Of a DNA stretch of 64,000 nucleotides, positions 6,716 to 14,636 are shown in pieces. How positions within the stretch are numbered: position 1 is the stretch's first letter; every line of letters begins with the position of its first letter. Under the pieces are notes generated by a model. That model was not told where the DNA came from. It saw only the letters and a list, made by a program, of their open reading frames with translations, and did no database searches. The translations under genes and the position numbers were made by a program. Location of the stretch: contig NZ_JAGIAS010000012.1 in NCBI RefSeq assembly GCF_017744695.1, positions 124,001 through 188,000 of the forward strand, read 5' to 3'. The DNA is from Dyadobacter sp. GTDB taxonomy: Bacteria > Bacteroidota > Bacteroidia > Cytophagales > Spirosomataceae.

Positions 6716-9454
6716 TCATTTCGAAATAAATGTGACCGAGAACGGGACAAACAAGGCCCCTTTTGCATTGTCGTTTTTAAAAACAAAATACAGGTCGCGG
6801 GCACCGCTCTGCGGAGAAAGGGGTACGCGGAATGGCTTGGGCGGGGTTTTGGAGGTAAATGCACTGGCATCGTCGGTGGGCGGTATCCATTCTGTTTTTC
6901 CCAGCAATGTGCCGTCGGGCGAGCCGTCGTGTACTTCCACCACGCCGCCTTGTGCATTCAACTGGTCTTTCGGTGCAGCCACCACCATATCGAGCGCCGT
7001 AATGTCGGTCAGGTCAACATTTTTGAAAATGGCGTGGGTATTGGGCTGCGTCACGATCAGCAGGTTATTCTCGCCCATTTTAAAGCGCATGATATTCTTG
7101 GACGCGTCATCGGCATTGCCGAACAGCAACGTCGGGCTCTTCAAAACGAGTGTTTTTTCGGTAGTTTGGGCGGGCATTCCGTTGGCACCTTTGTCGGTAT
7201 AACTGGCTATGAACTTGTAAATGCCCTTGCCTGCATCGCCGCCGTCAGGGATTTGGGCCAATACTTCACCCGTTGGTGGCAGCATTTGCGCAGCCTGTTT
7301 TTCATCCGCAAGGCTGAGTATGTATTTTACCATTTGCCCGGCTTCCGGCAGGCCGATGGACGGATGGGCCGACATGGCCGTTTCACCCCACACGCCCGCG
7401 CCGCCTTTGATAATTTTATCCGAAAGCGAAGCTACGGCATTCGCATCGGCGCGGTACCTGGCTGCGACATCTCTGAATGCGGGACCTACCGACTTTTTAT
7501 CCGTGAAATGGCAGGCCTTACAATCGCTTTTTTCGATCAATGTTTTTCCTGCGGTAAACGTGACCGGCGCTTCCTGATGCCCTCCTGCATTGGCAGCCTG
7601 CTTGTCCTCGGCGTCCTGGTAAGCGGCGGTAATCTTCACTTTCGACGCCGCAATGGTGTTTTTCTCCAAACTACCGTCCTCCTGGTCAGACACATTCACT
7701 TTGTAATGAACAGGCTTGCCCGGAAAGAAAAAAGTCTTGTTCCCGCCTGCCAGTTCCAGTGAAACCTGCGGCGGTTCATTTCCTGCCTGCACAGAGAGGC
7801 TTTGCGAATCTTTCAACCCCTTGGAATCGGTTACCGTAAGCAAAACCTTGTAAATACCCTTCTTTTTGAAAGTATAGGAAGGATTCGGTTCATTCAAAAC
7901 GACCGGTACGCCGCCGTTTACCGGAATGATCTTCCATTGGTATTGCAGGGTGTCCTTATCGAAATCCTCGGTACCGGCCGATGAAAACTGCGCCTGGAAT
8001 GGCACGGCACCCGCCTTTTTATCCACCGACGCCGCCACGGCCGGCTTGCGGTTACCGCCATTGTACTCGATCCGCACCAATTTCGATTCCGGATTACCCA
8101 TAAACCAGCCCTGGCCATATTCGAGGATATACAAATCGCCATTCGGCCCAAATGCCATATCGATCGGATGTTCCAGTTTCAGGTTGGGAAGGAAGCGCTC
8201 CATTTTTACATAATCACCTTTCGGACTGAGCGTTACGGCCATAATCCAGTCGCGCATCCACTCGTAGATGAACAGTTTCTTGTCATAGTAAGCTGGGAAT
8301 GCACGCTTTGCTTCTTTGAACTGATCGGCGTAGTAAACCGGCCCGGCCATCGCGCTGCGCCCGCCCGAACCGAGCAGTGGAAAACGTTTCGTCTCCGCGG
8401 CAGTGTACCAGATCAGCGCCTTTTGCGCTGGCGGGAGTTCCGTCAGCCCGGTATTGTTCGGTGAATTGTTGACCGGCTTTTCAGGGTTGAATTTCTCCCC
8501 TGATTGCTTCGTCTCGAAGTTGAAGTCCCAGTAAGCCTTATTATCACCCACGAAATACGGCCAGCCATAGTTTCCAGCCTTCCGCGCCTGGCCGAACTCG
8601 TCCTCCGCCGCGGGCCCCAGGCCCGTTGAATCTTTACCGGCATCCGGCCCGACATCGCCCCAATAGAGGTAACCATTCTTCCTGTCGACCGAAATGCGAT
8701 AGGGATTGCGGTGCCCCATGGTGTAAATCTCCGGTCTTGTTTTCGCGTCATAGGCTCCTGACGCATTCCTGGGAAACAAATTACCTTCGGGAATCGTGTA
8801 CGTCCCGTCCGGTTCCGGGTGAATGCGGATGATCTTCCCACGCAAGTCGGCTGTGTTCGACGACGATTTCTGTGCGTCGAAAGGACTCCGGCCAGGGCGC
8901 TCGTCGATCGGCGCGTACCCGTCCGATGCACGCGGGCTGGTGTTATCGCCGGTTGAAAGATAGAGATTGCCCTGTGTATCCCAGTCGATCGAGCCGCCGG
9001 TGTGGCAGCAATTATCACGCTGCACCGGAATGCGCAGGATCACCTTTTTCGAAGCGAGGTCAAGCGCATTACCTTTCAGCTCATACCGCGTGAGCATGTT
9101 CTCAGGCGTGCTGCCTGCGGGTGAATAGTAGAAATAAATCCAGTGGTTTTGGTTAAAGTTCGGGTCGATATTGACGCCCAGCAGCCCATCTTCGGCCTCG
9201 GAATCGTCGCTGTACTTAGTGCTGACGGGTATGGTGGCGATCACCGTCGTCTTTTTAGATACCGGACTGTAAAGCTTCACCGTGCCGTGCCGTTCGATAA
9301 ACACTACACGCTCGTCGGGAAGTACGGTGAGTTCGAGTGGCTCGTTCAGGTTCTCGGTCAGGACGACCTTCCGGAACCGGTTTTCCTCCGGCGCCTGCGC
9401 ATGAGCGAGCGTAGCGCAGAAAAGCAGGGAGAAAAGTGTAGAGGTTTTGTTCAT
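6716..9454 (-). CDS. Glucose/sorbosone-type (PQQ-dependent) dehydrogenase with PKD, cytochrome c and C-terminal module
   Basis: The 912-aa product has a signal peptide (residues 1-20) and a six-bladed GSDH-type propeller (about 30-465; NCCHTGGSIDWD, MGHRNPYRIS, GDVGPDAG and EDEFG are typical). A PKD domain follows (about 475-555), then a cytochrome c domain with CKACH at 645-649 and a likely axial Met694, and a C-terminal beta-rich region resembling a carbohydrate-binding module (about 770-912). Expected role: oxidation of a sugar or polyol in the periplasm or at the cell surface, with electrons passed to its own haem. It shares a divergent upstream region with an NrtR-like regulator, which may control it. 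Substrate is inferred only at the level of sugar. Confidence 0.88.
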   Translation of the reverse strand: MNKTSTLFSLLFCATLAHAQAPEENRFRKVVLTENLNEPLELTVLPDERVVFIERHGTVKLYSPVSKKTTVIATIPVSTKYSDDSEAEDGLLGVNIDPNFNQNHWIYFYYSPAGSTPENMLTRYELKGNALDLASKKVILRIPVQRDNCCHTGGSIDWDTQGNLYLSTGDNTSPRASDGYAPIDERPGRSPFDAQKSSSNTADLRGKIIRIHPEPDGTYTIPEGNLFPRNASGAYDAKTRPEIYTMGHRNPYRISVDRKNGYLYWGDVGPDAGKDSTGLGPAAEDEFGQARKAGNYGWPYFVGDNKAYWDFNFETKQSGEKFNPEKPVNNSPNNTGLTELPPAQKALIWYTAAETKRFPLLGSGGRSAMAGPVYYADQFKEAKRAFPAYYDKKLFIYEWMRDWIMAVTLSPKGDYVKMERFLPNLKLEHPIDMAFGPNGDLYILEYGQGWFMGNPESKLVRIEYNGGNRKPAVAASVDKKAGAVPFQAQFSSAGTEDFDKDTLQYQWKIIPVNGGVPVVLNEPNPSYTFKKKGIYKVLLTVTDSKGLKDSQSLSVQAGNEPPQVSLELAGGNKTFFFPGKPVHYKVNVSDQEDGSLEKNTIAASKVKITAAYQDAEDKQAANAGGHQEAPVTFTAGKTLIEKSDCKACHFTDKKSVGPAFRDVAARYRADANAVASLSDKIIKGGAGVWGETAMSAHPSIGLPEAGQMVKYILSLADEKQAAQMLPPTGEVLAQIPDGGDAGKGIYKFIASYTDKGANGMPAQTTEKTLVLKSPTLLFGNADDASKNIMRFKMGENNLLIVTQPNTHAIFKNVDLTDITALDMVVAAPKDQLNAQGGVVEVHDGSPDGTLLGKTEWIPPTDDASAFTSKTPPKPFRVPLSPQSGARDLYFVFKNDNAKGALFVPFSVTFISK

Positions 9455-9500
9455 GAAGCAGATGTTGTTGATTAGGTTTGTTAGTGAAAAGTATAGCCCG

Positions 9501-9582
9501 TGTCAGCGGACGGGGTCGCCGGGCGGTCGAAAGTATTTTGAAGCCTTCGACCGCCCGGCGGCCCTGTCCGCTCCGGCTGACA
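9501..9582. repeat. Long imperfect inverted repeat in the divergent intergenic region
   Basis: Arms 9501-9531 and 9546-9582 surround a 14-base loop. The inner 15 bp are perfectly complementary (CGCCGGGCGGTCGAA and its complement), and the outer TGTCAGC/GCTGACA also pairs, with a 6-nt bulge on the right arm. It sits upstream of the dehydrogenase gene, where a terminator is not expected, so a REP-type element or a leader structure is more likely. Confidence 0.6.
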
Positions 9583-9639
9583 TAGCAACTATTTTCTAAA
9601 AAATTGAATTTTATCAATCCAAAATATGGATACAATGAT

Positions 9640-9655
9640 AAAGAAAATTTTCTTT
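9640..9655. promoter_or_regulatory. 16-bp perfect palindrome, candidate operator of the NrtR-like regulator
   Basis: AAAGAAAATTTTCTTT is fully self-complementary and lies between the divergent dehydrogenase and NrtR-like genes, 49 bases before the latter's chosen start. A second smaller palindrome GTAAAATTTAC follows at 9658-9668. Position and symmetry fit a dimeric winged-helix regulator; binding is inference. Confidence 0.4.
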
Positions 9656-9704
9656 GTGTAAAATTTACGCATTAAAAATTTTTCTCATTGCCAGCTTATT
9701 ACCG

Positions 9705-10469
9705 ATGGAGCACAATTTGAAGGAGTTTTTTGATAAGGCATTGAAAGAGGTTTCCCTCGACTGTACCGTATTCGGGTTCCACGAGGGGGAACTGAAAGTG
9801 TTGCTGCTGCGCTGGAAAGGCACCGACGGGTGGAGCCTGCCGGGAGGGCATATCCTGCTCGACGAGTCTGCCGACGATGCGGCGAACCGCATTCTCACCC
9901 AACGTACCGGCCTGAACGATGTATACCTGCAACAGTTCTACACATTCGGCAATGTAAACCGCTACACGTATCATCCCGAAAAAGAACTGCTTGAAAAGTT
10001 GGAAGCGACGTTCGGAAAAGGCTTTTTCGACGGCATTATCTTCCGGCGCGTCGTCTCGATCGGCTACTATGCCCTCGTAGAGTTCGACCAGGTACAGCCC
10101 ACGCCCGACTGGTTCACGGACGAATGCCGCTGGTGGTCGCTCGCCGACGTCCCTAACCTCCTCTTCGACCACAACGAAATGATCGAACGCGCGTTAAAAG
10201 CCCTGCGCCAGCACGCCCGCAACCACCCGATAGGCTACAATCTCCTCCCGGAGAAATTCACCATGCCGGAACTCCAGCGCCTGTATGAAACCATTCTCGA
10301 CCGGCAGTTCGACCGCCGTAATTTCCAGAAACTAATCATGAGCTACGACATCCTCGAACGCCTGGACGAAAAGCGCGTTGGCGCCGCGAACAAATCGCCG
10401 TATTTGTACCGGTTTGTAAAGGAGAAATACGACCAGGCCGGCGCGACGGGGATTTCGTTTTCGATGTGA
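9705..10469 (+). CDS. NrtR-like Nudix-fold transcriptional regulator
   Basis: The 254-aa protein combines an N-terminal Nudix domain (about 15-150) with a C-terminal winged-helix domain (about 165-250; YNLLPEKFTMPELQRLYETI and FDRRNFQKLIMSYDILERL are typical). The Nudix box around residues 48-70 lacks the REUXEE glutamates (it reads NRILTQRTGL), so hydrolase activity is unlikely. In Bacteroidota some such proteins are sugar-responsive repressors, the Nudix-type arabinose regulator AraR of Bacteroides being an example. Divergence from a sugar dehydrogenase fits that role. The ATG at 9705 is preferred over one at 9654, which would add 17 residues overlapping palindromic DNA. Confidence 0.85.
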   Translation: MEHNLKEFFDKALKEVSLDCTVFGFHEGELKVLLLRWKGTDGWSLPGGHILLDESADDAANRILTQRTGLNDVYLQQFYTFGNVNRYTYHPEKELLEKLEATFGKGFFDGIIFRRVVSIGYYALVEFDQVQPTPDWFTDECRWWSLADVPNLLFDHNEMIERALKALRQHARNHPIGYNLLPEKFTMPELQRLYETILDRQFDRRNFQKLIMSYDILERLDEKRVGAANKSPYLYRFVKEKYDQAGATGISFSM

Positions 10470-10489
10470 GGTTGTTAGATGGAGGAAAA

Positions 10490-10654
10490 TTATTGTAGGA
10501 ATTCTTTGGGTATAGGGTTGTTAGCGAGGAAAACTTTCATTTCTGTCGCTTTTTTTGAAAGCGCCTTTTCACCATTATTTGTTTGCGCATTAGGCACCTG
10601 ATTACCTGATTTTGCACTTTGGCTGTTCTCTAAGGCTGTTTTCATCACGATCAT
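10490..10654 (-). CDS. Small protein of 51-54 aa, unknown
   Basis: An ATG at 10654 (MIVMKTALEN...) or 10645 (MKTALENSQSAKSG...) opens a frame ending ATEMKVFLANNPIPKEFLQ at the stop 10490-10492. It starts 28 bases after the DUF6934 gene on the same strand, so the two are probably co-transcribed. The product is hydrophilic and rich in Lys, Asn and Gln, with no signal peptide or membrane segment. It is unrecognised. Reality is supported by position and coding-like composition only. Confidence 0.5.
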   Translation of the reverse strand: MIVMKTALENSQSAKSGNQVPNAQTNNGEKALSKKATEMKVFLANNPIPKEFLQ

Positions 10655-10682
10655 TTGTTTTTAGTATTTGAAAGTTAATAAT

Positions 10683-11204
10683 TTACTTCTTTCTTAACAA
10701 GAATGCATCGAAGTTAGTCTCTCTATTGAAAACCTTCCAGGTGCCAGACCATCCATGAGGCCATTGCCCAATTATCTCTTGATCATCACCACGGTCGGCT
10801 AAGAAACCAAGAATGTGGTAATCTCTTGCGAGCCAATCGAGGTGCTTACCTATGCTCATGCGATACTTGCGGTTACGAGTAGGATTAGCACCGGGCAGCA
10901 CCCTTCCTGTTGCGATTATAAGAGCCTTTTCTCTCATTCTTAAAAATTCAATCACTGCGAATCCCACGGTCGCCAATATCTTATCCATATCTCCATTTCG
11001 AAGTACTTCGCTGTCATTGATGCTCCCCGATACAGGATCCCAAACCCCAAAAGCCAAATTATAAGTATCGTCACCAACTTGTTCAAAGACAACTCTCATT
11101 TCGAAAACACCCCGTCGCCCATCGCTAAAAAATTGGTATTCCCCATTCGAGGTTTTGCAGGTCGGATAATTTTCGGGATTCATATGAAAACGAAAAAAAT
11201 TCAA
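10683..11204 (-). CDS. DUF6934 family protein
   Basis: The 173-aa soluble protein has the features I associate with the DUF6934 family: GEYQFFSDGRRGVFEMRVVFEQ, YNLAFGVWDPVSG, NGDMDKILATVGFAVIEF, an ATGR segment followed by TRNRKYRMSIGKHL, and a final FDAFLLRKK. The family is common in Bacteroidota, often as scattered single genes, and has no established function. It is followed closely by a 51-54-aa frame and preceded by another unknown gene in a visibly more AT-rich stretch than the flanks, which hints at horizontal acquisition. Confidence 0.75.
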   Translation of the reverse strand: MNFFRFHMNPENYPTCKTSNGEYQFFSDGRRGVFEMRVVFEQVGDDTYNLAFGVWDPVSGSINDSEVLRNGDMDKILATVGFAVIEFLRMREKALIIATGRVLPGANPTRNRKYRMSIGKHLDWLARDYHILGFLADRGDDQEIIGQWPHGWSGTWKVFNRETNFDAFLLRKK

Positions 11205-11227
11205 ATATTAATAAAGGAGGGCAGCGC

Positions 11228-11243
11228 CGCTGCGTAGGCAGCG
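11228..11243. repeat. Short perfect hairpin
   Basis: CGCTGC-GTAG-GCAGCG forms a 6-bp stem with a 4-nt loop in the 49-base gap between two same-strand unknown genes. It could be an attenuator or a leftover repeat; no run of T follows closely. Confidence 0.3.
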
Positions 11244-11253
11244 CCATTCCCTA

Positions 11254-11598
11254 CTATCCTCCAATTTTTACCTCTCTGCCCGGGTCCAACTTTTGAAAGA
11301 AAAACACCAACTCCCGAAACGACAGAAAAATCTCCCCGATGCGCGGATTGCATCCGGCCTCTTTTTGAAATGCCATGTGATCACTGTAAATGATCCAAAG
11401 GTCCTCAATCCATTCGGATGCGGTGCTTTGGCTTAATAGTTCTTTGACGTTTTTACCATAACTGAGACAAATGGCTTCGTCTGACTCCACGCTTTTGAGC
11501 AAAGTATTCATAATATGATTGATGGAAGTGTAATGCCTTGTCTTAGGTGTCCAAACGTTCATAGTGACGTTTAGGGAACTTTCGCTGACCCTCACCAT
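11254..11598 (-). CDS. Hypothetical protein
   Basis: From the ATG at 11598 the product is 114 aa (MVRVSESSLNVTMNVWTPK ... FFFQKLDPGREVKIGG). It is soluble and has no recognisable domain. The frame is open upstream to 11751, but the extra 51 residues are rich in Trp, Arg, His and Cys and look untranslated, and they would reach within 42 bases of the divergent Gfo/Idh gene. It lies upstream of the DUF6934 gene on the same strand and in the same AT-richer stretch. Whether it is a real gene is moderately certain. Confidence 0.5.
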   Translation of the reverse strand: MVRVSESSLNVTMNVWTPKTRHYTSINHIMNTLLKSVESDEAICLSYGKNVKELLSQSTASEWIEDLWIIYSDHMAFQKEAGCNPRIGEIFLSFRELVFFFQKLDPGREVKIGG

Positions 11599-11792
11599 AA
11601 CAAGGCAGTTTCTTAATTTCTTTAATACTATGTTTTTGGAATTGGCAAATTTGAAAGATGCCTTAACTATTCCAACGAGTCGAACGCAGCGATGCACGAA
11701 CGGCAACCAATGAATTATCAAGCGCCGGAAAAACCAGTAACATTCCCCCACTCCTCCCTTTTAATACCACCAACTTCCTAAACCAATCACCA

Positions 11793-13076
11793 ATGACCCA
11801 ATCGACTAACCGCCGCGATTTCATTAAGACGGCCGGGCTTACTACCCTCGGGCTGACAATTTTACCCAACCTGATCACCCGCGCTGCGCCCAGCGACCGC
11901 GTGCGTATAGCGCACATCGGATTGGGCGGAATGGGGAATAACCATATGAAATGGTTTGCAAACCTGCCGGACGCAGAGATCGTCGCGCTCTGCGATGTGG
12001 ATGAGCTGCATTTGGGCGAGACGAAACAACGGCTCGAAGCGATGAAACCGGGCATCAAAGTGGATACGTATGGTGATTTCCGGCGCATTCTCGAAAGAAA
12101 AGACATCGATGCCATTACCGTGGCCACGCCCGACCATTGGCATGCGCAGATCGCGACGCTGGCGTTTCAGGCAGGGAAGGATGTGTATGGCGAAAAGCCG
12201 CTTTCCTATTGTTTGAAAGAAGGAAAAATGATGCTGAAACAGCTTGAAAAGCATGACCGGGTGTTCCAGATGGGCAACCAGATCCACGCGGGCGATAATT
12301 TTCACCGGGTGGTGGAGCTCATTCAATCAGGATCCATCGGTAAAGTGCATACAGTTCGGCTTTGGAAAAAATCGGGTACCAAAGAATTAGGCTCACCGAC
12401 GGTGCAGCCAGTCCCTAAAACATTGAACTGGGACATGTGGCTCGGACCGGCACCGTTCACGGAATATATTCCCGAGAAATGCCACTTCACCTACCGCTAT
12501 TTCCTCGATTACTCCGGCGGTGAGTTTGCCGATTTCTGGTGCCACATCGCCGATGTGATGTATTCGGCGATCCATCCGACGGGATTGAAAAAAATCAACG
12601 CACGGGGTACCGCATACGCCGGCATTGCCGACGCGCCGAAAACGCTGGATGTGGATTATGAATTCGATGGCTTGAAAGTATACTGGTCGTCCAACCCACC
12701 CGACGTCCCTGGCGCTGCCGACCGTGGCATCGGTGCATTCTTCGAGGGGGATAAGGGAACGCTGATCTGCGATTACAGCATGCGCGAACTGACGATCAAC
12801 GGCGAGAAAATGACCGATATCGCGGCCGTCCCTATCACCAATCCGCGCTCACCCGGGCACCAGCAGAACTTCATCGACTGCGTGAAATCCCGCAAACAGC
12901 CCGAATCCAACCTCGCCTACGCGCGCGAAATGACCATCCCGATGCATTTGGGATTGATTTCCTACCGCCTGAAACGCGAACTGACCTGGAATGCGAAAAA
13001 GGAAAAGTTCACCGGTGACAAGGAGGCTAACCGGTTGTTATCGCGCAAGCCCAGAAAAGAATGGGATTTGACCTGA
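11793..13076 (+). CDS. Tat-exported Gfo/Idh/MocA family oxidoreductase
   Basis: The 427-aa product begins with a twin-arginine signal (TNRRDFIKTAGLTTLGLTILP). The NAD(P)-binding Rossmann motif GLGGMG is at 43-48, DHWHAQI at 114-120 and the catalytic-type EKP at 134-136, followed by the C-terminal alpha/beta domain. Export with a bound nicotinamide is a known feature of many Bacteroidota members, which oxidise sugars or act through internal redox cycling. Nearby genes encode a sugar dehydrogenase and galactonate dehydratase, so a role in sugar or sugar-acid modification is likely; the substrate is unknown. Confidence 0.9.
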   Translation: MTQSTNRRDFIKTAGLTTLGLTILPNLITRAAPSDRVRIAHIGLGGMGNNHMKWFANLPDAEIVALCDVDELHLGETKQRLEAMKPGIKVDTYGDFRRILERKDIDAITVATPDHWHAQIATLAFQAGKDVYGEKPLSYCLKEGKMMLKQLEKHDRVFQMGNQIHAGDNFHRVVELIQSGSIGKVHTVRLWKKSGTKELGSPTVQPVPKTLNWDMWLGPAPFTEYIPEKCHFTYRYFLDYSGGEFADFWCHIADVMYSAIHPTGLKKINARGTAYAGIADAPKTLDVDYEFDGLKVYWSSNPPDVPGAADRGIGAFFEGDKGTLICDYSMRELTINGEKMTDIAAVPITNPRSPGHQQNFIDCVKSRKQPESNLAYAREMTIPMHLGLISYRLKRELTWNAKKEKFTGDKEANRLLSRKPRKEWDLT

Positions 13077-13129
13077 TGTAACCATCGTTAGCTTTTTTGT
13101 ATATTCACCAAAAACCACCAGCTAACGCC

Positions 13130-13807
13130 ATGAAACACATTCTGTTGACCACCGTCATGGCCGGCATTCTGCTGCCCGGTTGCAAGGATTCGTCTGGCCC
13201 GATAAGCGACATGCCTGCCATTCAGAGCATTTCATTCGTGGGCTTGTCCGACGAAAATGTGACGTTCGACGCCGCCAATTCGGTGATTACCGTCAGGATG
13301 CCGGCAGTGCTTGCAGGTGGTTTGAAACCTGTTTTGAAACTCACGGAAGGTGCAGAGCCTGTCGGCCTGCTTCCGGACGGGACGATTGATATTTCTGCTT
13401 TTTGCCATTGTAGTAAACCAACGCAAGATGTTTTCTTCCGGATTGGTAACAAGACGAAAACTGCCACCTACCGGTTAAACATTGTGGCCACGGGCCCGCT
13501 AGCGCCACTGGACGTTTATGAAGAAACAATCTTTTCACTAAAAACCGGTGTTCTAAATATGACTTTACCGGTGCAGCATTTATACAATAACTATTACTTC
13601 GATCAAATTTCTTTCAAGGGCGAGGATGGCAAAAGTAGTGCCTGGGTGTATGCAGATGGCGCCTGCCTTACTGGCTGCCGCGCCGAAGAGCCAAATCGCA
13701 TCGCAATCACGTTGTATTCTCCCATTGACAGGGAGCTCAAACCCGGAAAATACCAAATAGAGATAAGGGGGATGAAATTTCCGCAGAAATTGATTGTCGT
13801 TGACTAG
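13130..13807 (+). CDS. Putative lipoprotein, unknown function
   Basis: The 225-aa product from the ATG at 13130 has a lipoprotein signal (MKHILLTTVMAGILLPGCKD) with Cys at position 18. The remainder looks all-beta, with repeated strands such as NSVITVRMPAVL and KYQIEIRGMKF, and holds two cysteine pairs (CHC and CLTGC) unusual for an exported protein of this kind. An upstream ATG at 13097 is less likely because it precedes a clean lipobox signal. I recognise no family. It follows the Gfo/Idh gene by about 53 bases and may be in the same unit. Confidence 0.7.
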   Translation: MKHILLTTVMAGILLPGCKDSSGPISDMPAIQSISFVGLSDENVTFDAANSVITVRMPAVLAGGLKPVLKLTEGAEPVGLLPDGTIDISAFCHCSKPTQDVFFRIGNKTKTATYRLNIVATGPLAPLDVYEETIFSLKTGVLNMTLPVQHLYNNYYFDQISFKGEDGKSSAWVYADGACLTGCRAEEPNRIAITLYSPIDRELKPGKYQIEIRGMKFPQKLIVVD

Positions 13808-13967
13808 TCACTCTTGCCTCGCTTAGGCGGGAAGTGCTCAAGAATAGCCCGCCTGCACATTTTTTTAAAGCATTAACCGGAATTTAATGCCATTAGTAGG
13901 GGTTGTTGAGATTGGGTTGTCATACTGAAAAACCAGGTATGCTACCCATCCATACTTCATCCAACAA

Positions 13968-14606
13968 ATGCAGAAATTCATCCTATTACTCGTTATCATT
14001 GGTATTCTCCCCTCAGCGTCAGCCCAAACCAAATGGAAGCTGATTGCCGACCAGGAACAGATACGCATTTACTCTTCGGCGGTTCCTGAATCCAAAATCA
14101 AAGCTATTAAGGTCGATTGTGTTGTCGATGCTTCGCTCACTCAGATGGTGTCGCTGGTGCTCGATGTGGAGGCCGGGACGCAATGGGTTTACAAAACCAA
14201 GTCGTGCACGCTCGTCAAACGGGTCTCTCCCACCGATTTGTATTATCATTCCGAAATAAACCTGCCCTGGCCGCTCGACAACCGCGATTTTGTGGCGCAC
14301 CTGGTAGCGCGCCAGGATCCTTACACGAAAGCTGTAACGATCGACGGCCCGGTAGTGGCCGGCATGGTGCCTAAGAAGAAGAACGTGGTCAGGGTGAGTG
14401 ATTCGAAGGGCCGGTGGCTACTTACACCGCTCGGGGCAAAGGTTCGTATCGAATACATGCTGCACACGGACCCGGGTGGGTACCTGCCCGCCTGGGCGGT
14501 GAACGCATTCGCGGCAGAAGGCCCCATGGAGACATTTAAAAGTATGAAACAGCAACTCAAATTGCCGAAATATAGAAATGCCTCCCTTACATTTATAGCC
14601 AATTAG
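13968..14606 (+). CDS. START/SRPBCC-domain protein, exported
   Basis: The 212-aa product starts with a signal peptide (MQKFILLLVIIGILPSASAQ) and continues as a START-like lipid-binding domain. WKLIADQEQIRIYSS, KTKSCTLVKRVSPTDLYYHSEINLPWPLDNRDFVAHL and the C-terminal helix AEGPMETFKSMKQQL match the helix-grip pattern. Such proteins bind a hydrophobic ligand in a deep pocket. The location would be periplasmic. It ends 30 bases before the galactonate dehydratase gene but no functional link is evident. Confidence 0.8.
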   Translation: MQKFILLLVIIGILPSASAQTKWKLIADQEQIRIYSSAVPESKIKAIKVDCVVDASLTQMVSLVLDVEAGTQWVYKTKSCTLVKRVSPTDLYYHSEINLPWPLDNRDFVAHLVARQDPYTKAVTIDGPVVAGMVPKKKNVVRVSDSKGRWLLTPLGAKVRIEYMLHTDPGGYLPAWAVNAFAAEGPMETFKSMKQQLKLPKYRNASLTFIAN

Positions 14607-14636
14607 CAGGGTTATACAATGTAAAAGAAAAATAGA

